Source of the DNA: Zoroaster sp. YZ-2022
Lineage: Eukaryota > Echinodermata > Asteroidea > Forcipulatida > Zoroasteridae
NCBI GenBank assembly: GCA_029582265.1
Contig: CM055819.1
Span: 43,843,048-43,907,047, forward strand
Reading direction: 5' to 3'
Length of the DNA: 64,000 nucleotides
In this document: positions 21,028 to 33,249 of the stretch, piece by piece
How the letters are laid out: each line of letters begins with the position of its first letter
How positions within the stretch are numbered: position 1 is the first letter of the stretch
Position numbers and translations under genes: made by a program
The notes under the pieces: model-generated
What the model was told of the DNA's origin: nothing
Databases searched by the model: none
The model's input: the letters and a program-made list of their open reading frames with translations, nothing else

Positions 21028-22208
21028 ATGGCAAGCTACTGGACCTTTGACGAAATAGAGAAGACGCTTGATGACATTGAGAGTGATTTGATGAGCCGTA
21101 CTGGTCCGCATAGACAAAGGGAGAGCACGCTCCGTGATCTCGAAAGGGCGCCGGTGGATGAGACCCGTTCATTGGTTTCTGAATGTTCGGCGGTGAAACC
21201 ACTGCACCGAAAACATCATCGTGAGAAGGGAACTCGCTTTGATCGCATGTTGGAAGATTTGAAGAAGCAGTGGAGGGAGGAATATGACGATTCATCCCTC
21301 GCAGTGGGGAGGACAGACCGAGGCAGTAGCCACGAAACTCCGCCTTTTCGTCCTGTGCAAGTCGCTGATGTCGGCGCTGGCTCCGGGAGCGTGACCGGGG
21401 AACACATGGACTCCACTTACAGTGGTAGGCCTGTTCTTACGGATCACAATACTGTGAGCTTAGTCCGACCCACGACCGTGCCGAGGATAAAGGCCCGTGA
21501 GTTCGATGGCTCTTCTTGCCTTGAGGAATACCTTGTGCACTTTGAGAGAGTGGCGATAATCAACAGATGGACTCAGCATGAGATGGCAGATTATTTGCTG
21601 GTGGCCCTAAAAGGACAGGCTTTGGAATTGGCTTGCACGCTTGATAAGGAGTCGCAGTCTGATTACGCGGACCTTGTAAAAGCCTTAGAACGCCGTTTCG
21701 GATGTGAGAGGCAACGGGTACGACACCGGGCAGAACTGACAGCAAGAAAACGACAAACAGGGGAGACCCTGCGGAGCTTGACCATGCCATCAGGAAGCTT
21801 GTGAGACGGGCATATCCGGACAGTGGGTTGGAGTTTCAAGAAGAGTTTGCCATTGAGCAATTTAAGAATGCTTTGGAGGACTTTGAACTGAAGCGTGAGC
21901 TGTTTCAGGGAAAACCAAAGACATTGGACGAAGCTACCGAAATTGTGACGGAAGCGGAGACATGGCTGAAAGCCGAGAAAGCAGGTCACTCGAGGTTAGT
22001 CAAAGCCACTGATGCCAGTACGGAGACTTGCACTGGGATCCCCGAGATGAAGAAAATGTTGCAGGAGGTGTTGGTGGCACTTGCTGAGCAAAAGAAAACT
22101 AGCATTAAGCCGAAGGAATGGAAACCAGGATGCTGGGTTTGTGGGAGTTTAGAACATTTCCGTGCCGATTGTCCGAATGCTACAGGTATGCCTGATCAGT
22201 TAAAATAG
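21028..22208 (+). pseudogene. Gypsy Gag with one frameshift
   Basis: The ATG at 21028 follows the leader. The acidic/basic N-terminus is followed by the retrotransposon Gag core (REFDGSSCLEEYLVHFERVA, then ALKGQALELA). A frameshift near 21775 moves the frame, which continues to EFAIEQFKNALED and a knuckle CWVCGSLEHFRADC at about 22132-22173, then stops at TAG 22206-22208. Gag packages the element RNA. Confidence 0.85.
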
Positions 22209-22299
22209 ATAGAGCTGTATTTGAGAGCCAAAATGCAGCTCAAGTAGACGAGAGGCTAAAAAATGGGACAGCATTGACAGAGACTACTCGGAAGAGGGC

Positions 22300-22400
22300 T
22301 GCTCCGCCAGTGTTGGCAGCCCCGCCAGTGTTAGCAGCCCCGCCAGTGTTGGCAGACCCGCCGGTAAGGGAGGCCCCGCCGGTGCAAGCAGCCCCGCTGA
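22300..22400 (+). repeat. 18-bp Pro/Ala-coding repeat, first array
   Basis: Five to six units of the type CCGCCAGTGTTGGCAGCC, encoding APPVLA/APPVQA in one frame. It lies between Gag and protease, and the same motif recurs at 24838-25043 in the same element. Confidence 0.8.
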
Positions 22401-22418
22401 GGCACGAGGCCCCCGCTG

Positions 22419-25400
22419 GTGTGGAATGCTCCGCCAGCGCAGGCGTCCCCGCTGGGTTGGACAGACACTCCTGAGCCAATGCAGGAAGCAGAAAGTATGG
22501 AAGTCGAAGATCAAGGTGCCAGATTGCGGTCAACGTCGTCCAAGATAACTGGACTGTATGTCTGTGGGAAACTACTGGACAGGACTATAGCGTTCCTAAT
22601 AGACACTGGCGCTACTCAGAGTTTTATTTCGACTCGTGTGTTTGGTGAGATAGCCCCACGAATAAAGCCAAGACTGACAGCTCCTGATCGTATCTTTCGT
22701 CAGGCTGATGGGAGTAAACTTGGAGTGTCTGGTCAAGCAAAAATGAACATTGCTCTTGGTGGGTGTGAACTGGAACACACGATGTGGGTTGCAGACGTCA
22801 GCGACGATGCAATACTCGGACTGGACTTCATGAGGGAGCACAAGTGCACACTGCTCTGGGAGGATGAGTGCTTGCAAGTTGGCCAATACAAGATGCCGAT
22901 GCAATCTTCCCCAGAGGAACCCACTGTCTGTCGTGTCCGACTAACTGAAAACGTTGTTGTACCACTCTCGATGGAAGTTCTTGTTAGATGTCAGGTTGTG
23001 TCTGATAACACGGGAACCATGCCTACGTGGGGTGTACTCCAAAATAAAGACAGTGTGGCTAAAAACCACACTGTTTTGATTGCTAGTGCACTGGTGGAAA
23101 CTACTAACCGTGTTGTTCCGGTAAGAATCATGAATTTGTCATCAGAACCCCAGGTGCTCAGAAGAGGTACAGATGCTGCTACACTAGACCCAGTGGACAA
23201 TGTGACGATGCTGGGAGATCACCTCCCGACTGAGGACATCAACAAGGTTCAAATTGAAACAGACGACGTTGACAACACGGAAGTACTGGAAGTCCCAGAA
23301 CATTTGACTTCTCTATTTGAACTGAGTGGTGAGAGTCTGTCTCCCCACGAGAGGGAAAGACTAGCATCTCTGCTTCGGTCGTATGGTGATGCCTTCTCAA
23401 CAAAGGATGGGGATATTGGTAGGACAAACATTACCCAACATCACATTGTGACAGAAGATGTGCCACCAATCCGACAAAGACCGCGACGAATTCCGTTGGG
23501 TCAGCGGGAAGTAGCAGACAGGGAGGTGGCAAAGATGCTATCCCAGGGAATAATCGAACCCTCAGATGGTCCGTGGTGCTCCCCCATTGTTTTGGTGAAA
23601 AAACAGATGGGTCTGTGAGGGTCTGCATTGACTACAGAAAGCTGAACGAAGTGACCAGGAAGGATGCTCATCCGCTGCCACGCATTGAGGACAATCTGGA
23701 CTCATTAGCTGGATCACAGTTCTTCTCAACTTTAGACCTCGCTTCCGGCTACTGGCAGGTGGAGGTATCCAAGGAGGACAGGCCAAAGACATCTTTCAGC
23801 ACGGGGCGTGGTGGACTTTACCAGTTTGTTACGATGCCATTTGGCTTGTGTAATGCGCCCTCTACCTTCGAGCGCCTAATGGAGCGAGTGTTGGCTGGCC
23901 TACAGTGGTAGGTTGCGGTACTGTACCTTGACGATGTCATTGTCTTTGACGAGTCATTCGAACAACACTTGAAGATACTATGCACAGTTCTAGAGAGACT
24001 ACGGGGAGCGAACCTGAAATTGAAGCCAAAGAAATGCAAGCTGTTTAGGAGGAGGGTGGAATTTCTTGGCCATGTTGTTTCGCAGGAGGGAGTCGCAACA
24101 GATCCCGAAAAGGTTCTTGCTGTGCAAAGCTGGCCTCAGCCAATGACGGTCACCGATGTGCGAAGTTTCCTTGGCCTGGTATCCTACTATAGACGGTTCA
24201 TTAAGGGATTCGCCATGATTGCCCGCGCACTCAATCGTGTAACCGAGAAAGGGAGAGAATTTAATTGGACTAGCGAGTGTCAACAGGCATTTGAGATACT
24301 CAAGAGGTGTCTGACCTCTGCTCCAATATTAGCCTACCCAAGTGCGGAAAGCGAATTCATTCTCGACACAGATGCAAGCGCCTTTGCTATTGGAGGTGTA
24401 CTTTCACAGGTGCAGGAGGGGAAGGAGCGTGTACTGGCCTATGGTAGCAGAACACTGACTAAATGCGAGATAAGTTACTGCGTCACACGACGAGAACTGT
24501 TAGCTGCAGTGTTCTTTGTACGGAAATACAATCACTACCTGTATGGGACACACTTTCGCATCAGAACTGACCACCGGCCACTGAAATGGCTGCATGGAGT
24601 TAAAGAACCACAGGGACAGTTCGCTAGGTGGCTTCAGAAGTTGAGTATTTATGACTTCACTATTGAACACCGGCCCGGTAACCAACACGGTAATGCTGAT
24701 GCTCTATCAAGAAGGTGTTTTCCGGAATGTGACCATGAGGAAATGAATGACAGTATCTCCATAGGTGCTGAGCTTGATGTTCGGAAGCTACGACAAACAG
24801 GCGCAATTATACAGTCAGAGACAGTTCCATCACCTCAGACAGCCCCGCCAGTGCAGGCAGCCCCGCTGGTGCAGGTAGCCCCGCCGGTGCAGGCAGCCCC
24901 GCCAGTGCAGGCAGCCCCGCCGGTGCGGGAGGTCCCGCCGGTGCAGGCAGCCCCGCCGGTGCAGGCAGCCCCGCCGGTGCAGGCAGCCCCGCTGGTGCAG
25001 GCAGGCCAGCCGGTGCGGGAGGTCTTGCCGGTGTCGGCAGCCCCTCCTTCAACTCCCGTTGTAAGAGGAATACAGGCTGTGGAAGGAGTGGGGGTGACCC
25101 AAGATCTTAGCACAGAAGCTGTAGTCCGAGCACAACAAAGCGACAACGACCTGAGTGAGGTGTTTGTATGGCTCAGACAGAATGATGGACGACCCACGTG
25201 GGAGGAAGTATCTTCTAGGGGTAAAGAACTGAAATTCTGGTGGGCCCGCTATGATCAGTTGGTCGTCAGTGATGGCATTCTGTGCATTCGATGGGAGGCC
25301 GCTAGACCTACAGACCAGACTCATCTAAAGATTATATTGCCACTAGACCTAAGACCAGCAATTATGAAACACTTTCATGACCAAAAGACCGCCGGGCACC

Positions 25401-26155
25401 TGGGAATTTCAAAGACATTTTCTAAGTTGTGTCGTAGCAAATTCTACTGGCCATCTATGCGTCAATCTTCGCGACGGTGGGTTCAAAATTGTCAGCAGTG
25501 TCAAAGAAGGAAGCAACCAGGCAGAACGAAACGAGCTGAAACAATGCTCTACCAGGTTGTTGCACCGCTCGAGAGAGTCGCTATAGACATCATGGGGCCA
25601 TTTCCACCCACTGACCGTGGTAACCGTTACGTCCTGGTAGTGGGGGACTACTTTACCAAATGGACGAAATGTTACGCCATCCCAGACCAGAAAGCACATA
25701 CCGTGGCCACCAAGCTTGTTGAGGAGTTCGTGGCGAGATTTGGAGTACCACTGGAACTCCACTCTGATCAAGGGAGGGACTTTGAGTCATCGGTCTTTAA
25801 AGAGATGTGCTTACTCTTGGGCATAAGTAAAACACGCACGACACCATACCACCCGCGATCAGATGGAATGATTGAGAGGTTCAACAGGACAATTGAAGCC
25901 ATGCTGAGCCTCTGGGTTGATAAGTCCCAGACCGACTGGGATCAACATCTTGCTTTGCTCACGATGGCTTACCGATCTGCGGACCATGAATCTACAAAGG
26001 AGACACCCAATGCAATGATGCTTGGCCTGGAGGTATCCATGCCGGTGGATCTTCTGGTTGGATTAAGTGTGCCAGAAGAATCAGTGCCAGCCACACGGCT
26101 GTTTCAAGCTTTAAAAAGTGCGCCCTCATTTGGTTATATTTTGCCAATGCGCTAA
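22419..26155 (+). pseudogene. Gypsy Pol: protease, RT, RNase H, integrase
   Basis: Protease motif LIDTGATQSFIS is near 22600. RT starts about 23440. A frameshift near 23600 is followed by RVCIDYRKLNEV, STLDLASGYWQVEV and the catalytic YLDD at about 23920, just after a TAG stop at 23909-23911. RNase H has FILDTDASAFAIGG, REL and RTDHRPLKW. Integrase has an H2C2 zinc finger (GHLGISK to CQQCQRRK) and DDE residues in IDIMGPFPP, HSDQGRDF and MIERFNR. The long frame 23969-26155 is open through RNase H and integrase, with unrelated residues after about 26110. A Pro-rich repeat separates RNase H from integrase. Confidence 0.9.
24838..25043 (+). repeat. 18-bp Pro/Ala-coding repeat, second array
   Basis: About eleven units based on CCGCCGGTGCAGGCAGCC, encoding PPVQAA with PPVREV variants. 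It stays in frame between RNase H and integrase and would form an extended, flexible tether. Confidence 0.9.
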
Positions 26156-27164
26156 GTCAAGTGTATGACGTCATAATACTACTTCTATTTTTGGAACGCT
26201 GGGCGCTGAACGGACAACGTTTGACCGCGTCTTTTAAAATGCTGGTTACTGATTGGCTAAACATTAGGCGGTTGTTGTTTTTTAGCTAAAGGTCATTGGG
26301 GGTATTTTATCGTACGATATAGTCATTCACATGTGTTTGTGGGTATGTTTTTTTTTAAGCGTGACCTTTGGAAAGTGCAACACGTGTGGCACATAAGGCG
26401 TCTTGTGGAAAGGTGTGGTGAAAATAGGCTTAAATTTCGCTCTTTTTATGCAATTCGGAGCATTCAATAGGACCAAAGATGAAATGAGTCAAGAAATTAA
26501 GCATTATTTCTCATTTTTCAGTTGGTGGTAAGTGTGGGACATTTAATTTTATGTCTAAAAAAATCGTTTCAATCTCTGTGAATTTATTGTTTTTTTCACA
26601 GTCAGAAGATCAACGTGTGTTAAAGCATAGAGAAAGGACATGTATTCTCTAACGACGTTGAGCAAATGCACTGGTGTGGTGCACACGTGTATTCGTTTAT
26701 TGTATAATATTACTGTTTAGGCCTATTTAATGCACGTTCTGTCTTTATGATTTATTCTCATTGTATAATCACTAGCTAGCCTCTCGGCCTCCAGAATGAA
26801 CATACAAAATGAATTCAGATGATTAACACTAACAGACACATGGTTAGCGATGAGGGGAAAAAATAATATTTTTATTAATCCTGTTTGTATCCCAATCAGC
26901 CAATACATGATAAACCCTTTCAAACAGCATGCAAAACTAAAAATGAATAAATATTTATTGAGAAAATGAAGCTGATCGACAAACAGATAAAGATTTGCAT
27001 TATAATTTTTATTTTGTTACCAAAAAAAAATACAATATTTATATATATAGGGCCCTATATAGGCTAATACAATATAATTTTATAGCCAGGATTTGATCTA
27101 GCTATTTATACAGGACATTAAAAAAAAATTGAGAGAGAGAACAAAAAACCGTGGCGTACTGTAG
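26156..27164. other. Intergenic stretch, no gene seen
   Basis: AT-rich with no domain-like frame. The continuation of either gypsy element was not found here. Confidence 0.4.
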
Positions 27165-27310
27165 GCTTGGGCTATATCAATTTTGTTCATCCACGATATA
27201 TCATAAAACATATATCACGCTTTTCGATAGTATCGCGATTATTTTTTTTCATTTACGCATGATTGCTTAAGAGCCAATAACCACAGGTATGTACCCTTCT
27301 ACAAGCATCA
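27165..27310. repeat. Dispersed repeat, copy B (inverted relative to 11.6 kb)
   Basis: Matches the reverse complement of 11640-11765: GCTTGGGC, TTCATCCACGATATATC, a variable AT-rich middle, GCATGATTGCTT, then CCAATAACCACAGGTATGTACCC. Confidence 0.6.
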
Positions 27311-27739
27311 CAATAAATCGCCAGCGTTTAGCCGAGAGACACCTACAATCACGCCAATCGTGAGTGCACCATGGACATTGGCAAATTCGTTTACATAGTG
27401 TGTGTACTTTCTGTAATTTCTGACTCAACTTACAATTGTGATTTTAGTTTTTCAATCGTTTTTCAACTTGAAAAGGTTCTCGCCCAAGCTTAGCGTGCTG
27501 TGCTTGCGAGCCCAATAGAAGTTTATGTAGATAAAGCCCTACCTTGTTATTTTAACTTAATATTAATATTTGGCATGCTAAATTGGGTTGATTAATAATT
27601 AGGGTAAAGTGTATGTTACTGAGTGGCATCCTGTTATATTTCTTTAAAAAATATTTACAGTGTAGGGGCCTACCCCCATTGTGTTGTTACATGTAACTTA
27701 TAACCCTAATACAGCGCTCTTTATTTTTCTTCTTTTTAG

Positions 27740-27797
27740 GCTTTCATCATCAGCAAAAATGAAGAGAATCGTGTTCCAAATGTCACGTATTGACCAT
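27740..27797 (+). CDS. Possible 5' exon with a start codon
   Basis: A polypyrimidine acceptor (CTTCTTTTTAG) and donor CAT/GTAAGT bracket 58 bases containing ATG at 27759. It would encode only the first 13 residues (MKRIVFQMSRIDH). No partner exon was found on this strand, so it may be chance. Confidence 0.2.
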
Positions 27798-28306
27798 GTA
27801 AGTAATCTAGTGTTGTTTACAGATAATGTACATGTATAGCCTGTGGAAGATTTTCAATTTGTTAGTCAAAGGCGTACGGTATACAAGTTGACATGCTTAT
27901 TTTCAAAAATAGTACATTAAGGCCAACAATCAAATTGCGGTTATTGCTAAACTACCATTCATATGGATATAAGAAATCATCCACAATTTTTGATAAACCA
28001 TCCACAATTTTTTTGTAAACCTTGTAATTTTGTTTTTTGTCTTTAACAATCACAAAATAGCAGCATAACTGGGGATGGGGCAGTGGTCACCTGGAAAGAA
28101 CAAATATTTTCGGGTGGGGGTGGTGGGGAAGGGGAAGCGCTTTACGTACTTGTTTTAATAACTCTGAGCAGGTGTCTGAGCAGATAAGAATTTGAGCTGG
28201 GGTCGCTACTAGCCTTGTGGTGGATTATTGCATCCTACCGCACAGTTACGTCACTGCACAATACAATTATTTATTTGCATATGATGTTACTTATTTTATT
28301 TTGATG

Positions 28307-31300
28307 CTAGTTTTCATGTTTCCTCCAAGGTTCTACAGTGCTAGCTCGGATGTCTGGTATTGTGCTAGTGAGATGTCTTCTCATTATGGCCATCAACCGT
28401 TGCAAATTGTCACGCATCCCATGAACTATTCGCCCAATACGGTTGAAGTGTGTGTGGATCAATTCTCCACCTTGTTCATTAAGGAGTCCAAACCCAACTC
28501 GGAACTTAGAGAGCTGTTGTACCGCATGGTCTTCCAGAAGATGAAGTTTTGGGGTGATGTTTTGGCCGGGGAACATACGCCGATATGTGTCCAGGAGGTC
28601 CTTGATACAGATACCTAAAGAGAAGGAATTATACATTTATAAGGGAATCACAAAGGATGAAATCATCTACAAAGCTCAAACGATATGTCAGAATGGAAAG
28701 TGAAAAAGAAAATATGGAATGGCAGAAGTGAGTACCGATCTACTTAATGTACAGTAATTACCTATGCGCTGGATTTCTTCAGATGAAAGGGGATTTGCAT
28801 GGTTGATGCCTTGATGTACATCCGCAAATTTAAGGAAAATGTCACGATACTTATGCTTCACTGTCAAAGCTTCCCTCATAAGGCGATTTTGACAGGCGAG
28901 TGGTAAGTCATCAGTCATGTGCTCGATTACAGCCTGCCGAGGGGCGTCAGTAAGAGCGTCAATGACTTCAACCTAGAAGAGGAAGGAAAAAAGTCACTTT
29001 TTTGGAATACAAATTCCCCACTGCAGAATTTCAAATACTCCAGTGAGTACATATGTCATGTGTGCATCTCCTGATCAGATTATCTATGGATTAAACCTTA
29101 TATGGATTACCTTACAGCATTTGTGTACGTGGTTCCCAACGAAGGCTTTACCATGGTAGGCTTGGCGTTGCACGTTAAATTTGGAAAGCACCTTTTCTAA
29201 AGAGCTGACAATGGGACCAGTGCCAAAGGCAAGGTCAGCACTATTGGCCTCCTTTTCCTGTGGAGAAAAAAATATTAAAAATTTTACTGCTGTAAGATGC
29301 AATATCTAGTGCAGATTGGACTTGCCAACATGTTTTATCTGATCAATATTTTGATTGGAAATTGGAGATTAATTACCAAATTCTGCACGTCAATTCGCAA
29401 CTGGACTGCCTCCATTGCCATTTGACAAAATTCAGCACTGGCATCCTGCTGTGTCGTGTTCTGAAGGACGTACAAGGGTAGGTCATCTTCAATTTCCTCC
29501 AGTCGGGCCTGCTTGTCTCGTAACTGCTTGGATATATTATGTTGTTTGCTGATGCTTGCTGAGACTTGTGCGTCAAAATTGTTGACTTCAAGATCGTCCT
29601 CGTCAGTATCAACTTCTGCATCAGCTCGCAACTTGAACAGATGACTGTCTAAGTCATGACATTCACCCTCGAAGAGGTCATACAGCTTTTTGAACACTCC
29701 CAATGAGATGTGCAAACTTGGGAGAATGACCTGTAGTATGGGGGGAAATCAGTGAATGTTACTACATGTATACATGTACATAATAACTGATTGTTTTACT
29801 TGAGTCTGGATTTGAGTTGACTCCTGAATTGAGATAATCCTTCAGTGAATTACACATGGATGCTCATCTCATGGTTTATGGAACTTATTTTTTCCAAAAC
29901 CACACTGTGTAACATTTGTGGGAATTCTTAAAGGGTTAGCAGTAACACAGTGTGGGGGTAAAGTTGAACTGATAATTATCAACAAACTTAAATACAAGTC
30001 ATGTAGTGCATGTACATGTACACATGTTGCTCAAATATTTGGTCTTGTAGTTCATGCACGTACACTGACAATTGGGCCTATACACCATTGTACATGTATT
30101 ACTAAGTACATTATGTTATACATGTAGTTGTTCCACATTATTTTATTCAAATGAGTGTCTGCACTTAATAATAAAAACACAGTATACAATGTTCTTACAT
30201 GGTCTAGTTCAATTGAAATCATGGGCTCATTAACAACACTAACAGAAACATATTTTGCTCGATTCCTTTTGGCACCGTCATTAGTAAAGACGCTGTAGTT
30301 GTTCCTTATGGTCTGTAGGGTACGAGCTGATGATGGTCCACGTTGTTTATATGGTTGCTGCATCATTTCCTTTGAAGCAGTACAGTAGATGCAACAATAG
30401 CGAGCTGTTAAAAAAAGAAATAAAACAAAGTTCAATTTGAAGAATTAGTCAAATCTGCATAACACTACTTCTTGTACATGTAGACCATATGTACAGGTAA
30501 GTTCAAAGATGTACATGTACATGTACTGCACATACATGTAGATGTACACAGATATGGATTTATTTGTGCATCCTCTGCACTACTTACCATTGCATCCACA
30601 GAGACCATACATCTTGTTCAGGAGCTCGTAATCCCCGAAACAGAAGAGTCGGATTGTCTTGTCACTGTTACGTAATAAATGGAAGAAAAAACAATCAAAA
30701 TTAGACTAGTTTGTGTACAGTGAATCAAATATACAAGTTTTGTTGTGTCATTTAATTCTGATACTTTACATACAACGAGCATGTATTTGCTGAAATGAAT
30801 AGCAACAAACAAAAAAACTTACCGCCACTTGGTTGTTGACAATGTGGCTACCTGGTCCATGATCTTTGGGAGAGTGCATTGAAGGTTGACTAGAGAGTCA
30901 TTTCCCTCGAAGCAACAGAACACTACTGTGTTAGCTAGTGAATTTGGGTGATGCACATTGACGATTTGGAAATTTAACTTGAATGACGTCCCTCCCTTAT
31001 CCCCTCCTATTTTCACCCAAATCTCGGTTGAGGGAATAACATCATTGTGCCAAGTTAAGCATCCATTTCTAGAAAGAAAACAAAAACAGAAAATTCATTT
31101 GCAATCATGTGATTGTGGTGCACACATTTATGCATCAAACGAGTACATGTATAGTGTAAAATTTTAAAAGGTACATTCCAAGTTGAATTTTACTAACTTG
31201 TCAAGACGATCCAGGTAGTCCAGAATCATACTACTCAGGTTGTTGATGTAAACAATGGGGGTTTCTCTGGTTATAAAGCCATTGATTCCATCTGCCTTTG

Positions 31301-33249
31301 TGGAGGGGAACACAAGGTTGGCCAGCTCTCCTTGTAGGCTACAATCCTTAAGTAGGATTTTTTGATGATGCCTCATCTTCCTTTCAGATGTCACCTTAAA
31401 GCTAGTACCGAGGTACCTACATGTAGTACAAATTCAAAAAGAAAATATTTAAAAACATGTTCTAAAATTGATATTTAACTTGTATAATTGGCTTGTTTAT
31501 TCTGAATATTGTTTTATCTGAATACAAATGTATAAACTTTTCAATAGTCAGGTACTTATGTGAGAATACATGTGGTTATTAAGTTTATGTATGAGAAATA
31601 ATTAAATATGTTTGAATGTGACCTATTGTAATTAAATAAAATGTAAATATGTTCACAGTTTAATTACTTATTCTGATTAGGCCAGAACTGTATAATTACC
31701 GTCTGATCTTGCGTAGCTGGTCCCAGGCGAGGTGACAATCTTTCATCATCGCAAATGCTTTGTTTGCTGACATTGTACATGTATTGCTATCTGTGTTGTG
31801 ATGACCACTCATGTCTGATGATTTACACCCGGTCACCTTCTGTATTAAGGCAGGCTGTAATTGTGTGCAATATATGAATATTTACTTTTAAATTATTATA
31901 TTTGTAAAATAGCTTCATTTCAATTCAAATATAATTTTGTGTGTGCAGTATTAATTTATAAAGTATCCTTATTCTCCGTAGAGTCACATAATTCTATTTT
32001 TGTATTTTATAATCTATGTACAGCACTTTAAAACAAATATATTTATGATTATTTTTTATGTATGTAATATTCAGTGAACTATTTATTCTGTATTGAATTG
32101 CAAAACATTTCACGATTCAGCATTTGCTCATGAGAATTGGTGATGCAGAAAACCAAATGTAAATTATTTATTATTATAATTCATATTTTATTTGTGAACA
32201 TCACTTACTCGTCCCCCGGTGTGTAGGAAAGCTTTGTGCTCTTTGTCTTGTTGAAGTTTTATCCACATCCAACGGTCAGTGGCCTGTTCAATTTCAATTG
32301 GTATGGGATTGCCTGCTTCGTACTTTGATGCCAGAGCTTTGAGAATTCGTGCAGCATTTGTTGCACCATTATCTTCAGAAACTTGTGGGTCAACTTGCAC
32401 TTGTCCCCGGAATATTTTAACTGTTGGCTTAGTAGGCATTTTTGATGTGCACTGGTGATTTACAAATTTACAGATTTTACCAATATTGTGGCAAGTTATA
32501 CATGCAACATCCAGATTGTCCAGCTGTACACAAAGAACTCTTGGGCTTGCTGTGATATTGCTGACATGTATTGATACAAGGCATACTGGGCATTTAATTT
32601 TAGCAACTTTGTTGTGTGTGAAATAATTAGACAAACATGTTGCGCAAAAATTATGTTGACAAGGTGTCTGTACCGATGGCCTGCTCAATATGCACAGGCA
32701 GATAGCACATGTAAATAAGTTTTGTTCCTCATGTCCAAATACCTCAAGGTTGGGGGGAACTTGCTGTTGGCCCGTGAGCGTAGGCATTATCAAATGCTCA
32801 AATATGCTGTGTGATCCAACGTCAAAGGGAAGGTTAGGCGCGGCTGTTAACTGTTCATTCTGTACATGAATGTACCCGCCTCTCTTTGCTTTTTTATTTG
32901 CTGTACGACAGCCACCTTTTGCTTGAGATGTCACCAAGCTGCACACGTAACAGTAGCCCGTCCTCTGATGTTTTGGCCAGTCCCTCTGTATGTGTTGTGT
33001 GCAAGTTGCCTGCTTATTGCAATAGTTTCGAGTACCAGACCTCTGGTGTCTCACTTTCCTTGCGCAGAGTTCACACAAATTATGTGGATGCTGTTCTGGA
33101 GAATCATCCCAGATGTTGATGTCAAAAACGCCTTGTATCTCCTTACAGTAATCCTTGCAAATCGTAGGTTTCCTATTTGTGATTTTGATCCTGTATGAAC
33201 ATATTCTACATATTTTGGTTAAACCTAACTGGTGGAATTTGAAGCTCAT
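28307..33249 (-). CDS. RAG1-like transposase gene (N-RAG-TP type), ten exons, intact
   Basis: Exons: 32209-33249, 31700-31854, 31198-31416, 30823-31068, 30588-30664, 30199-30404, 29377-29730, 29111-29257, 28762-28972 and 28307-28614. All borders are GT-AG and phases match, giving 987 codons with no stop. Residues 14-103 hold paired Cys/His (CRIC, HPHNLCELC, WPKHQRTGYCYVC) as in the RAG1 N-terminal zinc-binding region. Residues 181-223 are a C3HC4 RING. The core has D495 in KIGGDKGG, D565 in FGDYELL followed 19 residues later by CIYC (584-587), LPSLHISLG (651-659), YHGKAFVGNH, H910-x4-H915, then NEQGGE with E932. In RAG1 the second Asp lies 19 residues before a zinc CxxC, and an HxxxxH pair precedes the catalytic Glu. 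An acidic coiled-coil-like insert (about 670-760) is extra. Expected role: DNA cleavage/transposition in the nucleus with RING ubiquitin ligase activity. No TIRs were found; it may be domesticated. Confidence 0.85.
29900..29955. other. Intronic hairpin with opposed CACTGTG/CACAGTG words
   Basis: CCACACTGTGT at 29900-29910 and ACACAGTGTGG at 29945-29955 are perfect reverse complements (11-bp stem, 34-base loop). Each contains the V(D)J heptamer sequence. It lies in the intron between exons 6 and 7 of the RAG1-like gene. This could be chance. Confidence 0.4.

Larger units (their letters stand above)
20600..26110 (+). mobile_element. Ty3/gypsy element with 5' LTR, 3' truncated
   Basis: It comprises a 5' LTR (20600-20981), primer site, Gag, protease, RT, RNase H and integrase on the plus strand in standard gypsy order. 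It interrupts the Gag region of the minus-strand Gmr1-type fragment. Similarity is lost inside the post-integrase region at about 26110 and no 3' LTR is present, so a later deletion removed its end and the rest of the host element. Frameshifts and one internal stop make it inactive. Confidence 0.88.

Noticed and set aside
28217..28618. 133-residue plus-strand frame
   Set aside because: It lies antisense to the last exon of the RAG1-like gene, whose frame has supported splice borders and domain motifs.
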